DNA from: E44-bin32 sp034430595 | GTDB lineage: Bacteria > Chloroflexota > Anaerolineae > Anaerolineales > E44-bin32 | Direction: 5' to 3' | DNA: 64,000 nt | Assembly (NCBI GenBank): GCA_034430595.1 | Contig: DAOUEL010000078.1 | Coordinates: 307,582 to 371,581 of the forward strand | In this document: piece after piece, positions 33,613-41,754 of the stretch | How the letters are laid out: each line of letters begins with the position of its first letter | How positions within the stretch are numbered: the stretch's first letter is position 1 | Translations under genes and position numbers: made by a program | Notes under the pieces: generated by a model | Database searches by the model: none | The model's input: the letters and a program-made list of their open reading frames with translations, nothing else | Told to the model about the DNA's origin: nothing

Positions 33613-33642
33613 GTTATACCGGACAGATCGAGAAGCAGTCAA
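33613..33642 (-). promoter_or_regulatory. Promoter of the dus gene, leaderless arrangement
   Basis: On the minus strand TTGACT (33642-33637), 18-bp spacer, TATAAC (33618-33613), then 7 bp and the ATG at 33605. Transcription would start at or next to the A of the ATG. Confidence 0.75.
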
Positions 33643-33680
33643 GGATGAGGATTAAAGAATGGGTTCGCTGCCTAATGGAA

Positions 33681-33710
33681 TTGGTCAGGTCCAGCCAGGA
33701 TGGGTACAAT
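33681..33710 (+). promoter_or_regulatory. Promoter of holB, leaderless arrangement
   Basis: TTGGTC (33681-33686), 18-bp spacer, TACAAT (33705-33710), then 7 bp and the ATG at 33718. Confidence 0.65.
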
Positions 33711-33717
33711 GAGCGAC

Positions 33718-34737
33718 ATGACTTGGGACATGATTGGCCATGAGTGGGCGGTTGATCTGCTGTGCGAGCATATCCGCCGCTCGCGAATCCAGCATGCCTA
33801 CTTGATTACCGGTGCAGATGGCTTAGGCAAACGCACTCTTGGGCTTCGGTTGACACAGGCGCTGTGCTGCACGAATCCACCAGAAATAGGAGAGCGTTGC
33901 GGGGAGTGCCGGGCATGCCGGCTGATCCAATCTGGTGAGTACCCGGACCTTCATGTTATTCAATCCGAAACGATCGGTGGCCAACTGAAGGTTGAGCAGA
34001 TTCGTGAGCTCTCGCGCCAGCTTGCCCTTGCCCCCTTTGAGGGCAAGTTGCGTGTTGCCCTTCTGCTCCGCTTCCACGAGGCGAACGAGAATGCCGCAAA
34101 TGCTCTTCTGAAAACACTGGAAGAACCCGCGTCGCAGGTCGTCCTCATTCTAACTGCACGATCAAAGGAAGCGCTGCTGCCAACCATTGTCTCACGCTGT
34201 GAGGTCATCCCACTGCGACAGGTGAGCGAGACGGAAGTTCAGACTGCATTGCAGGATCGAGGCGCCACAGCGCAGAATGCCAGCCTGTTTGCGAGCCTGG
34301 CCGATGGGCGGCCGGGATGGGCTATCCGTCATTTCGAAGACCAGACTATGCTTGACCGCAGAGCGCAGCTCCTGGATGAGTTAATGGAGCTTGTCCAGAG
34401 CACCCGGGCCGGACGCTTTCAGTATCTTGAAGCGATGCTTGAGAAGAAGGACACCGAGGCACAGCGCCAGGCTGCCCTGGAAGCCCTGGATCATTGGTCA
34501 AGCCTGTGGCGGGACGCCATGCTCAGCAGCTTCCATGCAGACAAGGTCAATCTGCGTAATATCGACCGGGTAGATGATATTCGGCGGCTGGCGGGGGAAC
34601 TCGAAACGCCGGTAATTACCCATGTTCTACAGGAAGCGGAGGCAACCCGGGCGGCTATCGAGCGCAATGTCAATGTCCGGCTGGCGCTTGAAACCTGGCT
34701 CCTGGATGTCCCGAAATTGGGATCAGAAGTGGGGTGA
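33718..34737 (+). CDS. holB: DNA polymerase III delta-prime subunit
   Basis: A 339-residue AAA+ clamp-loader subunit. It begins DMIGHEWAVDLLCEHIRRSRIQHAYLITGADGLGKRTL, with a modified P-loop (GADGLGKRT). The zinc module is CCTNPPEIGERCGECRAC. Sensor motifs follow: EANENAANALLKTLEEP and TIVSRCEVIPL. The ATG at 33718 is chosen because a TACAAT box at 33705-33710 overlaps the earlier Met codons, giving a leaderless start. It is divergent from dus with a 112-bp gap. Confidence 0.92.
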   Translation: MTWDMIGHEWAVDLLCEHIRRSRIQHAYLITGADGLGKRTLGLRLTQALCCTNPPEIGERCGECRACRLIQSGEYPDLHVIQSETIGGQLKVEQIRELSRQLALAPFEGKLRVALLLRFHEANENAANALLKTLEEPASQVVLILTARSKEALLPTIVSRCEVIPLRQVSETEVQTALQDRGATAQNASLFASLADGRPGWAIRHFEDQTMLDRRAQLLDELMELVQSTRAGRFQYLEAMLEKKDTEAQRQAALEALDHWSSLWRDAMLSSFHADKVNLRNIDRVDDIRRLAGELETPVITHVLQEAEATRAAIERNVNVRLALETWLLDVPKLGSEVG

Positions 34738-34835
34738 ACCCGGCAAGACCTAACCTGCCGTTATGCACTATCCTGCGGTGGGTTATTGCGAGTGTAGCAT
34801 TCCCGCCGGAGATTCGAACCCAGCGGGGTTTGTGC

Positions 34836-35096
34836 TTACCGAGGCTCAACGACTAGTTTGATTGCGGTGCGCTCCTTACCGCTGATGTCGACGGAGGTGA
34901 ACTCGGGCAGGCAGACAACTTCTATTCCATCCTCCTGCAGATATCCCCGGGCGATGGCGACAGCTTTGACAGCCTGGTTGACCGCCCCGGCACCGATTGC
35001 TTGCACCTCCGCACGTCCATGTTCGCGAACGACTCCGGCAACCGCGCCGGCGACAGCCGAAGTGCGCGATTCGGACGAGACCTTGATGACGTTCAT
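34836..35096 (-). CDS. spoVS: Stage V sporulation protein S (SpoVS)
   Basis: An 86-residue Alba-fold protein, the exact usual length of SpoVS. It reads NVIKVSSESRTSAVAGAVAGV, then VQAIGAGAVNQAVKAVAIARGYL. SpoVS affects spore coat and septation in Bacillus but is also found in non-sporulating bacteria, where its role is unclear. The ATG at 35096 has GGAG 8 bp upstream. A longer in-frame start is possible but would add residues not seen in the family. Confidence 0.93.
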   Translation of the reverse strand: MNVIKVSSESRTSAVAGAVAGVVREHGRAEVQAIGAGAVNQAVKAVAIARGYLQEDGIEVVCLPEFTSVDISGKERTAIKLVVEPR

Positions 35097-35273
35097 CGGG
35101 CTCACTCCAATGGCGGCGAGAATGTCGAGCACCGACATTCGACGCGAACACCTCGATTGTACAGGAACGGTGGTGTGCGGGCAAACAATGGCTCACATCG
35201 TTTCCTTCAAATTGGTGTTATAAAGCTAGGAAGGAAAAGGGACGAGAAGCGCGTGATATGCTCTGAACACGCT

Positions 35274-35302
35274 TTGACAGCCCGAATCGTTCCACAAATA
35301 TT
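35274..35302 (+). promoter_or_regulatory. Probable promoter of the DUF4870-like gene
   Basis: TTGACA (35274-35279) with a 17-bp spacer to AATATT (35297-35302), 31 bp upstream of the ATG. The -35 is consensus; the -10 is weak. Confidence 0.45.
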
Positions 35303-35332
35303 CCACATCCGAGTTACCTGGGAGGTTTTTTC

Positions 35333-35659
35333 ATGGAAGAGCAGCCACAGATCAGCAGTGACGATAAGTTATGGGCGGCGATCGGTTATCCCATTCCAAT
35401 TCTTCCGCTCATCGTTCTTCTTTCTGAAGAGAAGAAGAATGTCCCGTTCCTGCGCTACCACGCGGTTCAATCGATCATGCTGAACGTTGCAATCTGGATT
35501 GTGATTGCGGTGATCGTACCTTTAACCCTCGGAATCGGCGCTATTTGTGCGCCGCTGCTCTGGTTGGTGACGCTTTGGCCCGCGTACGATTCGTACCAGG
35601 GTCATTACACCGAGCTGCCGGTTCTCACGAAATTCATGAAGAATCAAGGCTGGGCATAG
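35333..35659 (+). CDS. Small DUF4870/Tic20-like membrane protein
   Basis: A 108-residue protein with three hydrophobic segments. The pattern SSDDKLWAAIGYPIPILPLIVLL, followed by FLRYHAVQSIMLNVAIW, is typical of DUF4870/Tic20-like proteins of unknown function. GGGAGG precedes the ATG by 6 bp. A terminator follows, so it is transcribed alone. Confidence 0.85.
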   Translation: MEEQPQISSDDKLWAAIGYPIPILPLIVLLSEEKKNVPFLRYHAVQSIMLNVAIWIVIAVIVPLTLGIGAICAPLLWLVTLWPAYDSYQGHYTELPVLTKFMKNQGWA

Positions 35660-35680
35660 GAAACAACCCTCTAGGAGCAG

Positions 35681-35705
35681 GCCCGCCGATAGGCGGGCTT
35701 GCTCT
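35681..35705 (+). terminator. Terminator after the DUF4870-like gene
   Basis: GCCCGCC (35681-35687) pairs with GGCGGGC (35692-35698); TTGCTCT follows. Confidence 0.7.
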
Positions 35706-35779
35706 GCATTCTGGCAGTACGTTCGGAAAACCGGTTGCGATCGGGCGCTGCTTGCCAGCGCTTCTCGATCTGCAGCTGC

Positions 35780-36484
35780 TCAGCTTTGAGCTGTACTTCC
35801 GTTTACGCGGGCAACCTCCTCCGCTTCAAACACAACCTCCTCCTTTCCCGCTAGTTTCTCGTCGACCTTGCCCACAATCAGATCAAGATGGCTGCCGTAG
35901 GCGACGTAATCCAGGTCGTCGGCTGGCACGGTAAGGATCGGGCACAGTTTGAAGTTCTCAGTCCAGGCGTTATAGAGCTCATTCAGCCGCTGAAGATAGT
36001 CTGGCTGGATCTGGCGCTCGTAATCGCGCCCGCGCTGTTCGATCCTTCCCTGCAGTGTATTGACCGATGCCCGCAGGTAGATTACAAGATCCGGTGGCGG
36101 CAGGAAGCGCGTCAGCACCTGGTAGAGCTCGCGATAGGTGTTGTAGTCACGATCAGCCATATGGCCCTGGAGATAGAGATTATGAGCGAAGATTTCGGCG
36201 TCTTCATAGACGCTGCGGTCCTGGATCGCCGAAGTGGGATGATCAAGGAGTTGGCGGTGGGAGAGCAGCCGGCGAGTGAGAAAGAAAATCTGGGAATGGA
36301 AGGACCAGGCCGTCATATCCCCGTAGAAATCGGCCAGGTAGGGATTCTCTCCAACAGGCTCATAGAATGGAGCCCAACCCAGCCGCTTCGCTAACAGGTC
36401 GACCAGCGTGGATTTTCCGACGCCGATATTGCCGGCAACCGCCACAAAGTGCTTAACGGTGTCGCCTTTTATCCTATCGCTCAT
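35780..36484 (-). CDS. Deoxynucleoside kinase, DRS-type
   Basis: A 234-residue deoxynucleoside kinase of the dNK/dCK/dGK family, which phosphorylates salvaged deoxynucleosides with ATP. The P-loop is AGNIGVGKST (residues 17-26). IQDRSVYEDAEIFA carries the DRS base/phosphate motif, and RGRDYERQIQPDYL is the lid. Its start overlaps the stop of a nucleotidyltransferase gene by 4 bp (ATGA). A second, different kinase of this family lies beyond that gene. Substrate preference cannot be read reliably. Confidence 0.9.
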   Translation of the reverse strand: MSDRIKGDTVKHFVAVAGNIGVGKSTLVDLLAKRLGWAPFYEPVGENPYLADFYGDMTAWSFHSQIFFLTRRLLSHRQLLDHPTSAIQDRSVYEDAEIFAHNLYLQGHMADRDYNTYRELYQVLTRFLPPPDLVIYLRASVNTLQGRIEQRGRDYERQIQPDYLQRLNELYNAWTENFKLCPILTVPADDLDYVAYGSHLDLIVGKVDEKLAGKEEVVFEAEEVARVNGSTAQS

Positions 36485-37473
36485 GCCCCATGCCTCTCAG
36501 CCCAGTGTTCGATCCAGCGCTGGTTCTTTTCAAGGAATTCCATAAGTTGATCCTGACGATGCGCATGCCATTCGGATGAAAGCCGCAATTCATCCAGCAG
36601 TGATTCCCAGGCTGGCTTGAATTCGGGCTCTATGCCCAGCGATTCGAGCGTGTGGATTGACGTTTCCCAGGTTCTCAACAAATGCCAGATGAGAGCCTGT
36701 GTCTGGTGTTCCTCAGCCAGCACCTGAAAAGCGGAAAGGTAGTACTCCCGGCGTGGCGGGGTAAGCAGAGCGTGGTGATCATGCTGTGCTGCAGCATCAA
36801 AGGCCCGGGCCCAGGAAGATAGCAGCTCAGGTGTTGACCAAGACTGGAGCGCTCCAGCGCCGAGCAGACTAAGAAAGTTATCGGCCAGATGTTCGCATTC
36901 TAATTCGCGCGCCGCAGCCTCCAGCTCGAGTATGACCCGCCGTCCGGCAACCGGAAAGCCTGTCAGGCAGGCGACCGAGTTAGCGGCTTCCATGACCGCC
37001 TTTAAGTAGATTTTTATCCAGCGTCCGGTGACAGGCAGGATTGAACTCGCGCTCCGAGCCTGGCGTAGAAAGCCCTGCGCCCGAGCGTACATGTGGTCGG
37101 CGCGAAAGAACTGGCCTCGTGCACCTGCCTGTGCCCATTCAAAAAAGTGTTCGGGGTCAAAGAGGAAGATCGGTTCGCACATCGCTGGTCCAATCCAGCG
37201 GTGAATGCGCAGCTCACTTGGGCGGGAGTAGAGCTCACGGTCGTGATGGGCGATATCGAGATGCACTTCAGGAGAAAGATGGACGACTTCACGCTTGGCG
37301 GCAGGTTTATGGTCGTGGATCAACACCAGGTCAATGTCTGCTGTTCCTCCGATCTGCGGCTCACCCCTCGCCACGCTGCCGATCAGGTATCCGGAGACAA
37401 TATCAGCCTCCGCCGCACGCCGCTCGGTCTCGCGTTTGCCCAGGTCGATCAAGAGCTGGCGTTCGATCTTCAC
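36481..37473 (-). CDS. Nucleotidyltransferase-domain protein between two nucleoside kinases
   Basis: A 330-residue protein. The N-terminal domain has the pol-beta-type nucleotidyltransferase motif GSVARGE followed by DIDLVLIHD, with both catalytic Asp residues, and a third Asp in HLDIAHHD. The remainder (about 110-330) is alpha-helical and resembles the substrate-binding half of aminoglycoside-type nucleotidyltransferases. It overlaps the genes on both sides by 4 bp each, so three genes are translated as a unit. The substrate is unknown; nucleotide or small-molecule adenylylation is possible. Confidence 0.8.
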   Translation of the reverse strand: MKIERQLLIDLGKRETERRAAEADIVSGYLIGSVARGEPQIGGTADIDLVLIHDHKPAAKREVVHLSPEVHLDIAHHDRELYSRPSELRIHRWIGPAMCEPIFLFDPEHFFEWAQAGARGQFFRADHMYARAQGFLRQARSASSILPVTGRWIKIYLKAVMEAANSVACLTGFPVAGRRVILELEAAARELECEHLADNFLSLLGAGALQSWSTPELLSSWARAFDAAAQHDHHALLTPPRREYYLSAFQVLAEEHQTQALIWHLLRTWETSIHTLESLGIEPEFKPAWESLLDELRLSSEWHAHRQDQLMEFLEKNQRWIEHWAERHGA

Positions 37474-38114
37474 CTGTGTACTTCTTTATCCATCGGAAAA
37501 GTCGATTGGTATGGCGGGATCCCAAGGACAGCCCTCACGCGCTGGACGATGTGCGCCAGATCTTCGGGCCGTGCGACGAAATCTAGCTGGTTGCTGTCGA
37601 TCGTCAGGACCTTTTCTGGATCTCGGTCGCCGAAGAAACCTTCGTAAGCCCTGTTCACTTGGTCGATATATTCGCGATCCATATTGCGCTCGTAAGACCG
37701 GTCCCGGGTCGCAATTCGCTGCATGGCGATGTCCGTATCCACCCGCAGGTAGATGATCAAATCCGGGCGGTGGATGCGTTCAGCCAGCGCTTCATGGACC
37801 TGGGTGTAAGTTTCGAGCTCGTCATTCTGGAGATTAAGCCGAGCGAAGAGCGCATCTTTCTCAAAGGTGTAGTCAGCGATCAGGTTTCCAATTGCGAGGG
37901 CATCAGGGATGGTTTCACACTGCTGGCGATAGCGGCTGAGCAGGAAGAAAATCTGGGTTTGAAACGCGTACCGCTCCCGATCGCTGTAGAAATTACTCAG
38001 GAAGGGATTTTCCTCGAAGACTTCGAGGACGAGCCGGGCCTCGAACTCAGGCGCAAGCAGACGAGCGAGTGATGTTTTCCCGACACCGATCACACCTTCG
38101 ATCGCCAGATACAT
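37470..38114 (-). CDS. Deoxynucleoside kinase, second paralogue
   Basis: A 214-residue kinase of the same family as the gene two positions on. The P-loop is EGVIGVGKT (residues 6-14), then ENPFLSNFY and the lid RDRSYERNMDREYI. The DRS motif near residue 80 is replaced by ADYTFEKD, as in some deoxyguanosine-kinase-type members, so the two kinases probably differ in substrate. The ATG at 38114 is preferred because the P-loop follows immediately; the longer reading frame lacks a ribosome site. It is the first gene of the overlapping trio. Confidence 0.88.
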   Translation of the reverse strand: MYLAIEGVIGVGKTSLARLLAPEFEARLVLEVFEENPFLSNFYSDRERYAFQTQIFFLLSRYRQQCETIPDALAIGNLIADYTFEKDALFARLNLQNDELETYTQVHEALAERIHRPDLIIYLRVDTDIAMQRIATRDRSYERNMDREYIDQVNRAYEGFFGDRDPEKVLTIDSNQLDFVARPEDLAHIVQRVRAVLGIPPYQSTFPMDKEVHR

Positions 38115-38206
38115 AAGGTTAACCTGCCGTTGGTTGGATTGCAGTGCTGGATGCCAAGCATACCCAGAGTGGCGGTAGTGCGCAACTTTGAACCCCATCT
38201 GTCGCT

Positions 38207-39037
38207 TCAGGGTTCGAAACGGAATTGAAGACAGTAATGATGGTGGATGTTGCTGACCCAGGCACTGCCCATGCCGTAAGGGGCAAGTGGAATGTTGTCC
38301 TGGATCCAGATTCGCTCATCTTTGAGCGTAAATATACCATCCAGGCGACGTGCAAGATCCCAGGCGAGGGGATAGATCCGGCCCCCCTTCTTAACGTTCT
38401 TTACAATGATCGTCAGATAGGCACTCGGCCGTAGATGAGGACGCAAACCAGCGTAGATGAAGACAAGCCGATCAAGGAATTCATCGTAATCGCGAATGTT
38501 GCCGAGATCAGCAGGATTTTCGGAGTAGGTCACGTCCAGTTCTGACTCGGCCCGCCGCCGGCGCTGGGTCTCGGCCCCGCGTGCATGGAGCATATCCCAG
38601 TATGGTGGTGAGGTAATGACGTAGTCGATTCTCGGCAGGTCGATCAACTCGATCTGCGCGGCATCAGCCTGACGCACCTCGATCTGCAGGTTTTCAGCTT
38701 GCTCCCCAAGAGCAGAACGTTCGAGCTTGACCAATTCGGATGCAATCGAGGCATATGCAAGGTTGAGCTCGATCCCGATCCCATGACGGCCGCTGCGCAT
38801 GCAGGCGATCAACGTAGATCCTGTGCCGACCATCGGATCGAGCACGAATTCACCGCGCTTGGTGAAGAACTCGATAAACTCCTGGGCTAACGTTTCAGGA
38901 AATTTCGCCGGGTGGCGCAGCACGTCCTTGCGCCGCGGTGGTGGATTGTGCGCAAACCATGATTTCTGGAACTTGATCCACTCCTTCGGGGAGAGATCGT
39001 TAAGACGGTTACGGAAGGGACGCTTCTTCTTGGTCAT
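38207..39037 (-). CDS. Orphan DNA methyltransferase (DPPY/SPPY type)
   Basis: A 276-residue amino-methyltransferase acting on adenine-N6 or cytosine-N4 in DNA. The AdoMet motif FVLDPMVGTGST (about 65-75) comes before the catalytic TSPPYW (142-147). A leading segment HPAKFPETL matches motif X. There is no restriction endonuclease or specificity subunit next to it, so it is probably a regulatory or housekeeping methylase. The ATG overlaps the stop of a lipoprotein gene by one base (TGATG), so it is translationally coupled to surface-protein genes, an odd pairing. Confidence 0.88.
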   Translation of the reverse strand: MTKKKRPFRNRLNDLSPKEWIKFQKSWFAHNPPPRRKDVLRHPAKFPETLAQEFIEFFTKRGEFVLDPMVGTGSTLIACMRSGRHGIGIELNLAYASIASELVKLERSALGEQAENLQIEVRQADAAQIELIDLPRIDYVITSPPYWDMLHARGAETQRRRRAESELDVTYSENPADLGNIRDYDEFLDRLVFIYAGLRPHLRPSAYLTIIVKNVKKGGRIYPLAWDLARRLDGIFTLKDERIWIQDNIPLAPYGMGSAWVSNIHHHYCLQFRFEP

Positions 39038-39864
39038 CAGGACGGTGGGGCGGCGGTTGCTGTAGGTGCCGGACTTGAGGGGCGGAGTATGAATTCATCG
39101 AACAACGCAGTGGTCTGGCCTGATTGGCGGGTGCGAACGAACAACCCCGTGCCTCCGGTTTGCAGAACCCGATCATGGGCGCTGAGGACTTCGCTGCCAT
39201 TGATGAAGAGCTTGAAATTTTCACCTTCGAATAATACTCCCAGGTGGTTATCAACCAGCAGCCCGGGGAAGACTGAATTCGTAGTTGTATTTGGAATGAG
39301 TACGTGTTCCCCATCGACGGTGATACGGGAAAGGCGCGCTTCGCCCGTACAGTTCAAAGAAAAGCGGTAATACTCTCCCTGCCCGTTGGCACGAAAAACA
39401 AGGCCGTATTCGTCATTGCCCGAGCACAATACCGCCTGTGCGGCAACTTCGAGGTAGCCATTCTGGGTCCAATCTGCCGGGCTGCTGGCGATGGCGATCG
39501 AGAATGGTTCACGCACGGATAGGCTGTAGCGGCCATCGATCAACCCCGCGCCGCCAGCACCGAAGATTTGAAACTGCCAGCCGCGATCGCTGGAAAAGTT
39601 ATCATCGAAGATAGCTGATCCCAACCCGGCCATAATGTCGACCGTGGCCGTAGGCGATGGCGGCGGCGTGAAGGTCACGCTTGGAACGAGTGTCGGGAAA
39701 TCAAAGGTCGGTGTGGCCGCTGGTGGGGTCGCGCTGGGGGATGGCAGGGGTGGTGGAGAGCTTGCCAGGCAGGAGGCCAGCAGCAGCGGCAGCAGAATGG
39801 CCGCCTGTTTAACTCGCTTGAGAGCTGATCGAGACCAGGAAGTAAACCGAGTACGGTGAGTCAT
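39037..39864 (-). CDS. Lipoprotein with LamG/DUF1080-like domain, copy 3
   Basis: A 275-residue exported lipoprotein. The signal peptide ends LLASC (lipobox), then a Pro/Ser/Thr-rich spacer to about residue 75. A jelly-roll domain follows: FDDNFSSDRGWQF, YGLVFRANGQGEYYRFSLNC, LGVLFEGENFKLFINGSEV, and closing ALFDEF. This is the concanavalin-like fold used for binding sugars or related ligands. It resembles the next two genes, though it is the most divergent. The ATG at 39864 is chosen so that the signal peptide starts properly. Confidence 0.82.
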   Translation of the reverse strand: MTHRTRFTSWSRSALKRVKQAAILLPLLLASCLASSPPPLPSPSATPPAATPTFDFPTLVPSVTFTPPPSPTATVDIMAGLGSAIFDDNFSSDRGWQFQIFGAGGAGLIDGRYSLSVREPFSIAIASSPADWTQNGYLEVAAQAVLCSGNDEYGLVFRANGQGEYYRFSLNCTGEARLSRITVDGEHVLIPNTTTNSVFPGLLVDNHLGVLFEGENFKLFINGSEVLSAHDRVLQTGGTGLFVRTRQSGQTTALFDEFILRPSSPAPTATAAPPS

Positions 39865-39972
39865 GCTTCTGATGTGCCGCCTGCTGGATGCCGGGTCCGT
39901 TTCGATGCTAACCCGAAGAATACACCGGTGCAAGACGCGCTGCGAAGTGTTCAGGTGTCCTGGAGAGCCGGA

Positions 39973-40806
39973 TCAGCGGTTGACGTACCAGAGCTTGAAG
40001 TCGTCGAAGAAGACCGTCAGCCCGGGTGTACTGGCAGCGTTGGCATACAGCCCGTAATTTCCGCTGTAGAAACTCGTGTCTTCCACAGTAGCCAGCAAGC
40101 CCCCGTTGGCGAAGGCGGAAAGTTCACTGCCAAAAGCCTGGAAGCCCATCACATTTGTCGCCTGCGAGCCTGAGTGAATCGCACCGGCAGGGGTCCAATC
40201 CTGAAGTACGACTAGCGCACCGCCGATCAGTTTGCGAATGCGGAAGGCTCCGTCGCAGGAAAATTCAAGCAGGTAGCCGCTGTTGCGTTGATCAGGCTCA
40301 ACCCGCAGCGCCAGGCCGTACGCATCCTTGCCAACGCAGTCCTCGGACTCGACGGTCACCTCGACATAAATATTGCCGGCGTCGATGTCAGGGATGGTTG
40401 TGCTCCACCACAGGTAGGTATCGGCCAGGTAATCTATTGCCCGCAGGCGGCCGTCGGACCAGACATTGGAGGCTCCTTCAAAATTTGGTCCGACCCAGGT
40501 CAGGTTGGAGTTGAAGGCATCGAGGTAATTAGGCGCGGCCAGATTAAGTCCGTAGCGCGGGTCCTCTGGATCGAGCTCAGGAGCCGGTGGCGCTTCGGTT
40601 GGCCCGGGCGTGCCGGTCTCCGTCGCGGTGGCGCTGGGCGTGATGAGCGGTGTCGCGCTGGGTGGACGGGTGGCGCTGGGGAGCAGCGCCAGAGGAGCCG
40701 CCGTCCCCTGTGTTGCGGGAAGCGGCTCCTCAACAGGTGCTCTGCGCGTACAACCGATCAAGAAAAGCGATATGAGAAGGATTGTGGCCAGACGAATCCG
40801 AGTCAT
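39973..40806 (-). CDS. Lipoprotein with LamG/DUF1080-like domain, copy 2
   Basis: A 277-residue lipoprotein with signal peptide and lipobox FLIGC. A Pro/Thr-rich linker follows (about 20-80). The jelly-roll domain (about 85-275) has YLDAFNSNLTWVG, AYGLALRVEPDQRNSGYLLEFSC and a closing VFFDDFKLWY. The middle and end align well with the upstream neighbour (shared DWTPAGAI/DWTPSGAI and DAYGL/DAVGL). It overlaps that neighbour by 4 bp, so the two arose by duplication and are co-translated. Confidence 0.82.
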   Translation of the reverse strand: MTRIRLATILLISLFLIGCTRRAPVEEPLPATQGTAAPLALLPSATRPPSATPLITPSATATETGTPGPTEAPPAPELDPEDPRYGLNLAAPNYLDAFNSNLTWVGPNFEGASNVWSDGRLRAIDYLADTYLWWSTTIPDIDAGNIYVEVTVESEDCVGKDAYGLALRVEPDQRNSGYLLEFSCDGAFRIRKLIGGALVVLQDWTPAGAIHSGSQATNVMGFQAFGSELSAFANGGLLATVEDTSFYSGNYGLYANAASTPGLTVFFDDFKLWYVNR

Positions 40807-41744
40807 GGGATGAATGGAAGATTCCAGTACGCGAAATCGTCAAAGCTCGCTGATAGAGGGTAGGTCACCTGCGACCGGACATAGATCGCGAAATAGCCGT
40901 AGCTATAGCCCTCCGGCATACCGTTGTCATAAAAGTGATCGATCATCGTGTTGTTGATGAACAGGTAAAAGTTGCCATCGTAACCCCAGATTCCGAGCCG
41001 ATTGACGGCTCCCAAGCCCTGCTGGATCGCTCCGGAGGGGGTCCAGTCGATCAGCGTGGCGGTCGGCCGCCCGGCCTCGCGAAAGCGGATGAAGCGGTAG
41101 GAACCGTCGCACGACACTTCCATGCCGTACCCGCTTGGAGTTTTATCGGCTTGCACACGTAGCACCAGGCCGACCGCATCGCGTGCGGCGCAGTCCCCAT
41201 TTGTAGCACTGATCTCAACATACACTCTGCCGGATTGCGCTGACGTGTACGACCAATACAGGCTTTTGTCCTCGGCGTCGAAGTCTGTGCCGATGAGCTT
41301 ACCGTCCTCGATCTTGTACTCCGCTTTGCCGCTGGTTTTATCCGTTCCGTAGGTATACCAGGTCTTGGGGTCGTTGAAGTAGTCGGTGTAGAAGGGATTG
41401 GCCAGGTTGAGAATGGCGCGCGGATCATCGCTGCTGACCGAAAAGGGTGTCGGTGTTGGGTCAATCGTCAGCCGCTGGACTCCGGAGGTCGGGCTGACTT
41501 CGGGGACAGCCGCAAGGGGCTCTTCCGTCGGAGCCGCACTCGGCGCTTCCGTTGGGGCCGCCGGCGGCAGCGTCGCGGCTGCGACTGGCTGCTCGCCAGC
41601 GGCAGGTTCCTGCGCCTCATTGTCTGAACCTTTCGTCAGCTGTGAAACGGCGATGAAGATGATGGCGATGACGAGCAGGACGCTCACCACGATCAGCAGG
41701 ATACGCTCGATGCTCATTGGCGATCGTTCTTGCGGTGCACCCAT
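40803..41744 (-). CDS. Membrane-anchored LamG/DUF1080-like protein, copy 1
   Basis: A 313-residue protein anchored by one uncleaved N-terminal helix (about 13-34) rather than a lipid. An Ala/Pro/Thr-rich linker follows (to about 105). The jelly-roll domain has YTDYFNDPKTWYTYG, YGMEVSCDGSYRF, LGIWGYDGNFYLFINN and a closing SFDDFAYW. AAGGAGG stands before the ATG. It begins 10 bp after tdh and overlaps the next paralogue by 4 bp. Confidence 0.82.
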   Translation of the reverse strand: MGAPQERSPMSIERILLIVVSVLLVIAIIFIAVSQLTKGSDNEAQEPAAGEQPVAAATLPPAAPTEAPSAAPTEEPLAAVPEVSPTSGVQRLTIDPTPTPFSVSSDDPRAILNLANPFYTDYFNDPKTWYTYGTDKTSGKAEYKIEDGKLIGTDFDAEDKSLYWSYTSAQSGRVYVEISATNGDCAARDAVGLVLRVQADKTPSGYGMEVSCDGSYRFIRFREAGRPTATLIDWTPSGAIQQGLGAVNRLGIWGYDGNFYLFINNTMIDHFYDNGMPEGYSYGYFAIYVRSQVTYPLSASFDDFAYWNLPFIP

Positions 41745-41754
41745 CTTGCCCTCC

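Noticed and set aside
38207..39037. Restriction-modification system
   Set aside because: Only a methyltransferase is present; adjacent genes are a lipoprotein and a nucleoside kinase, with no endonuclease motif.
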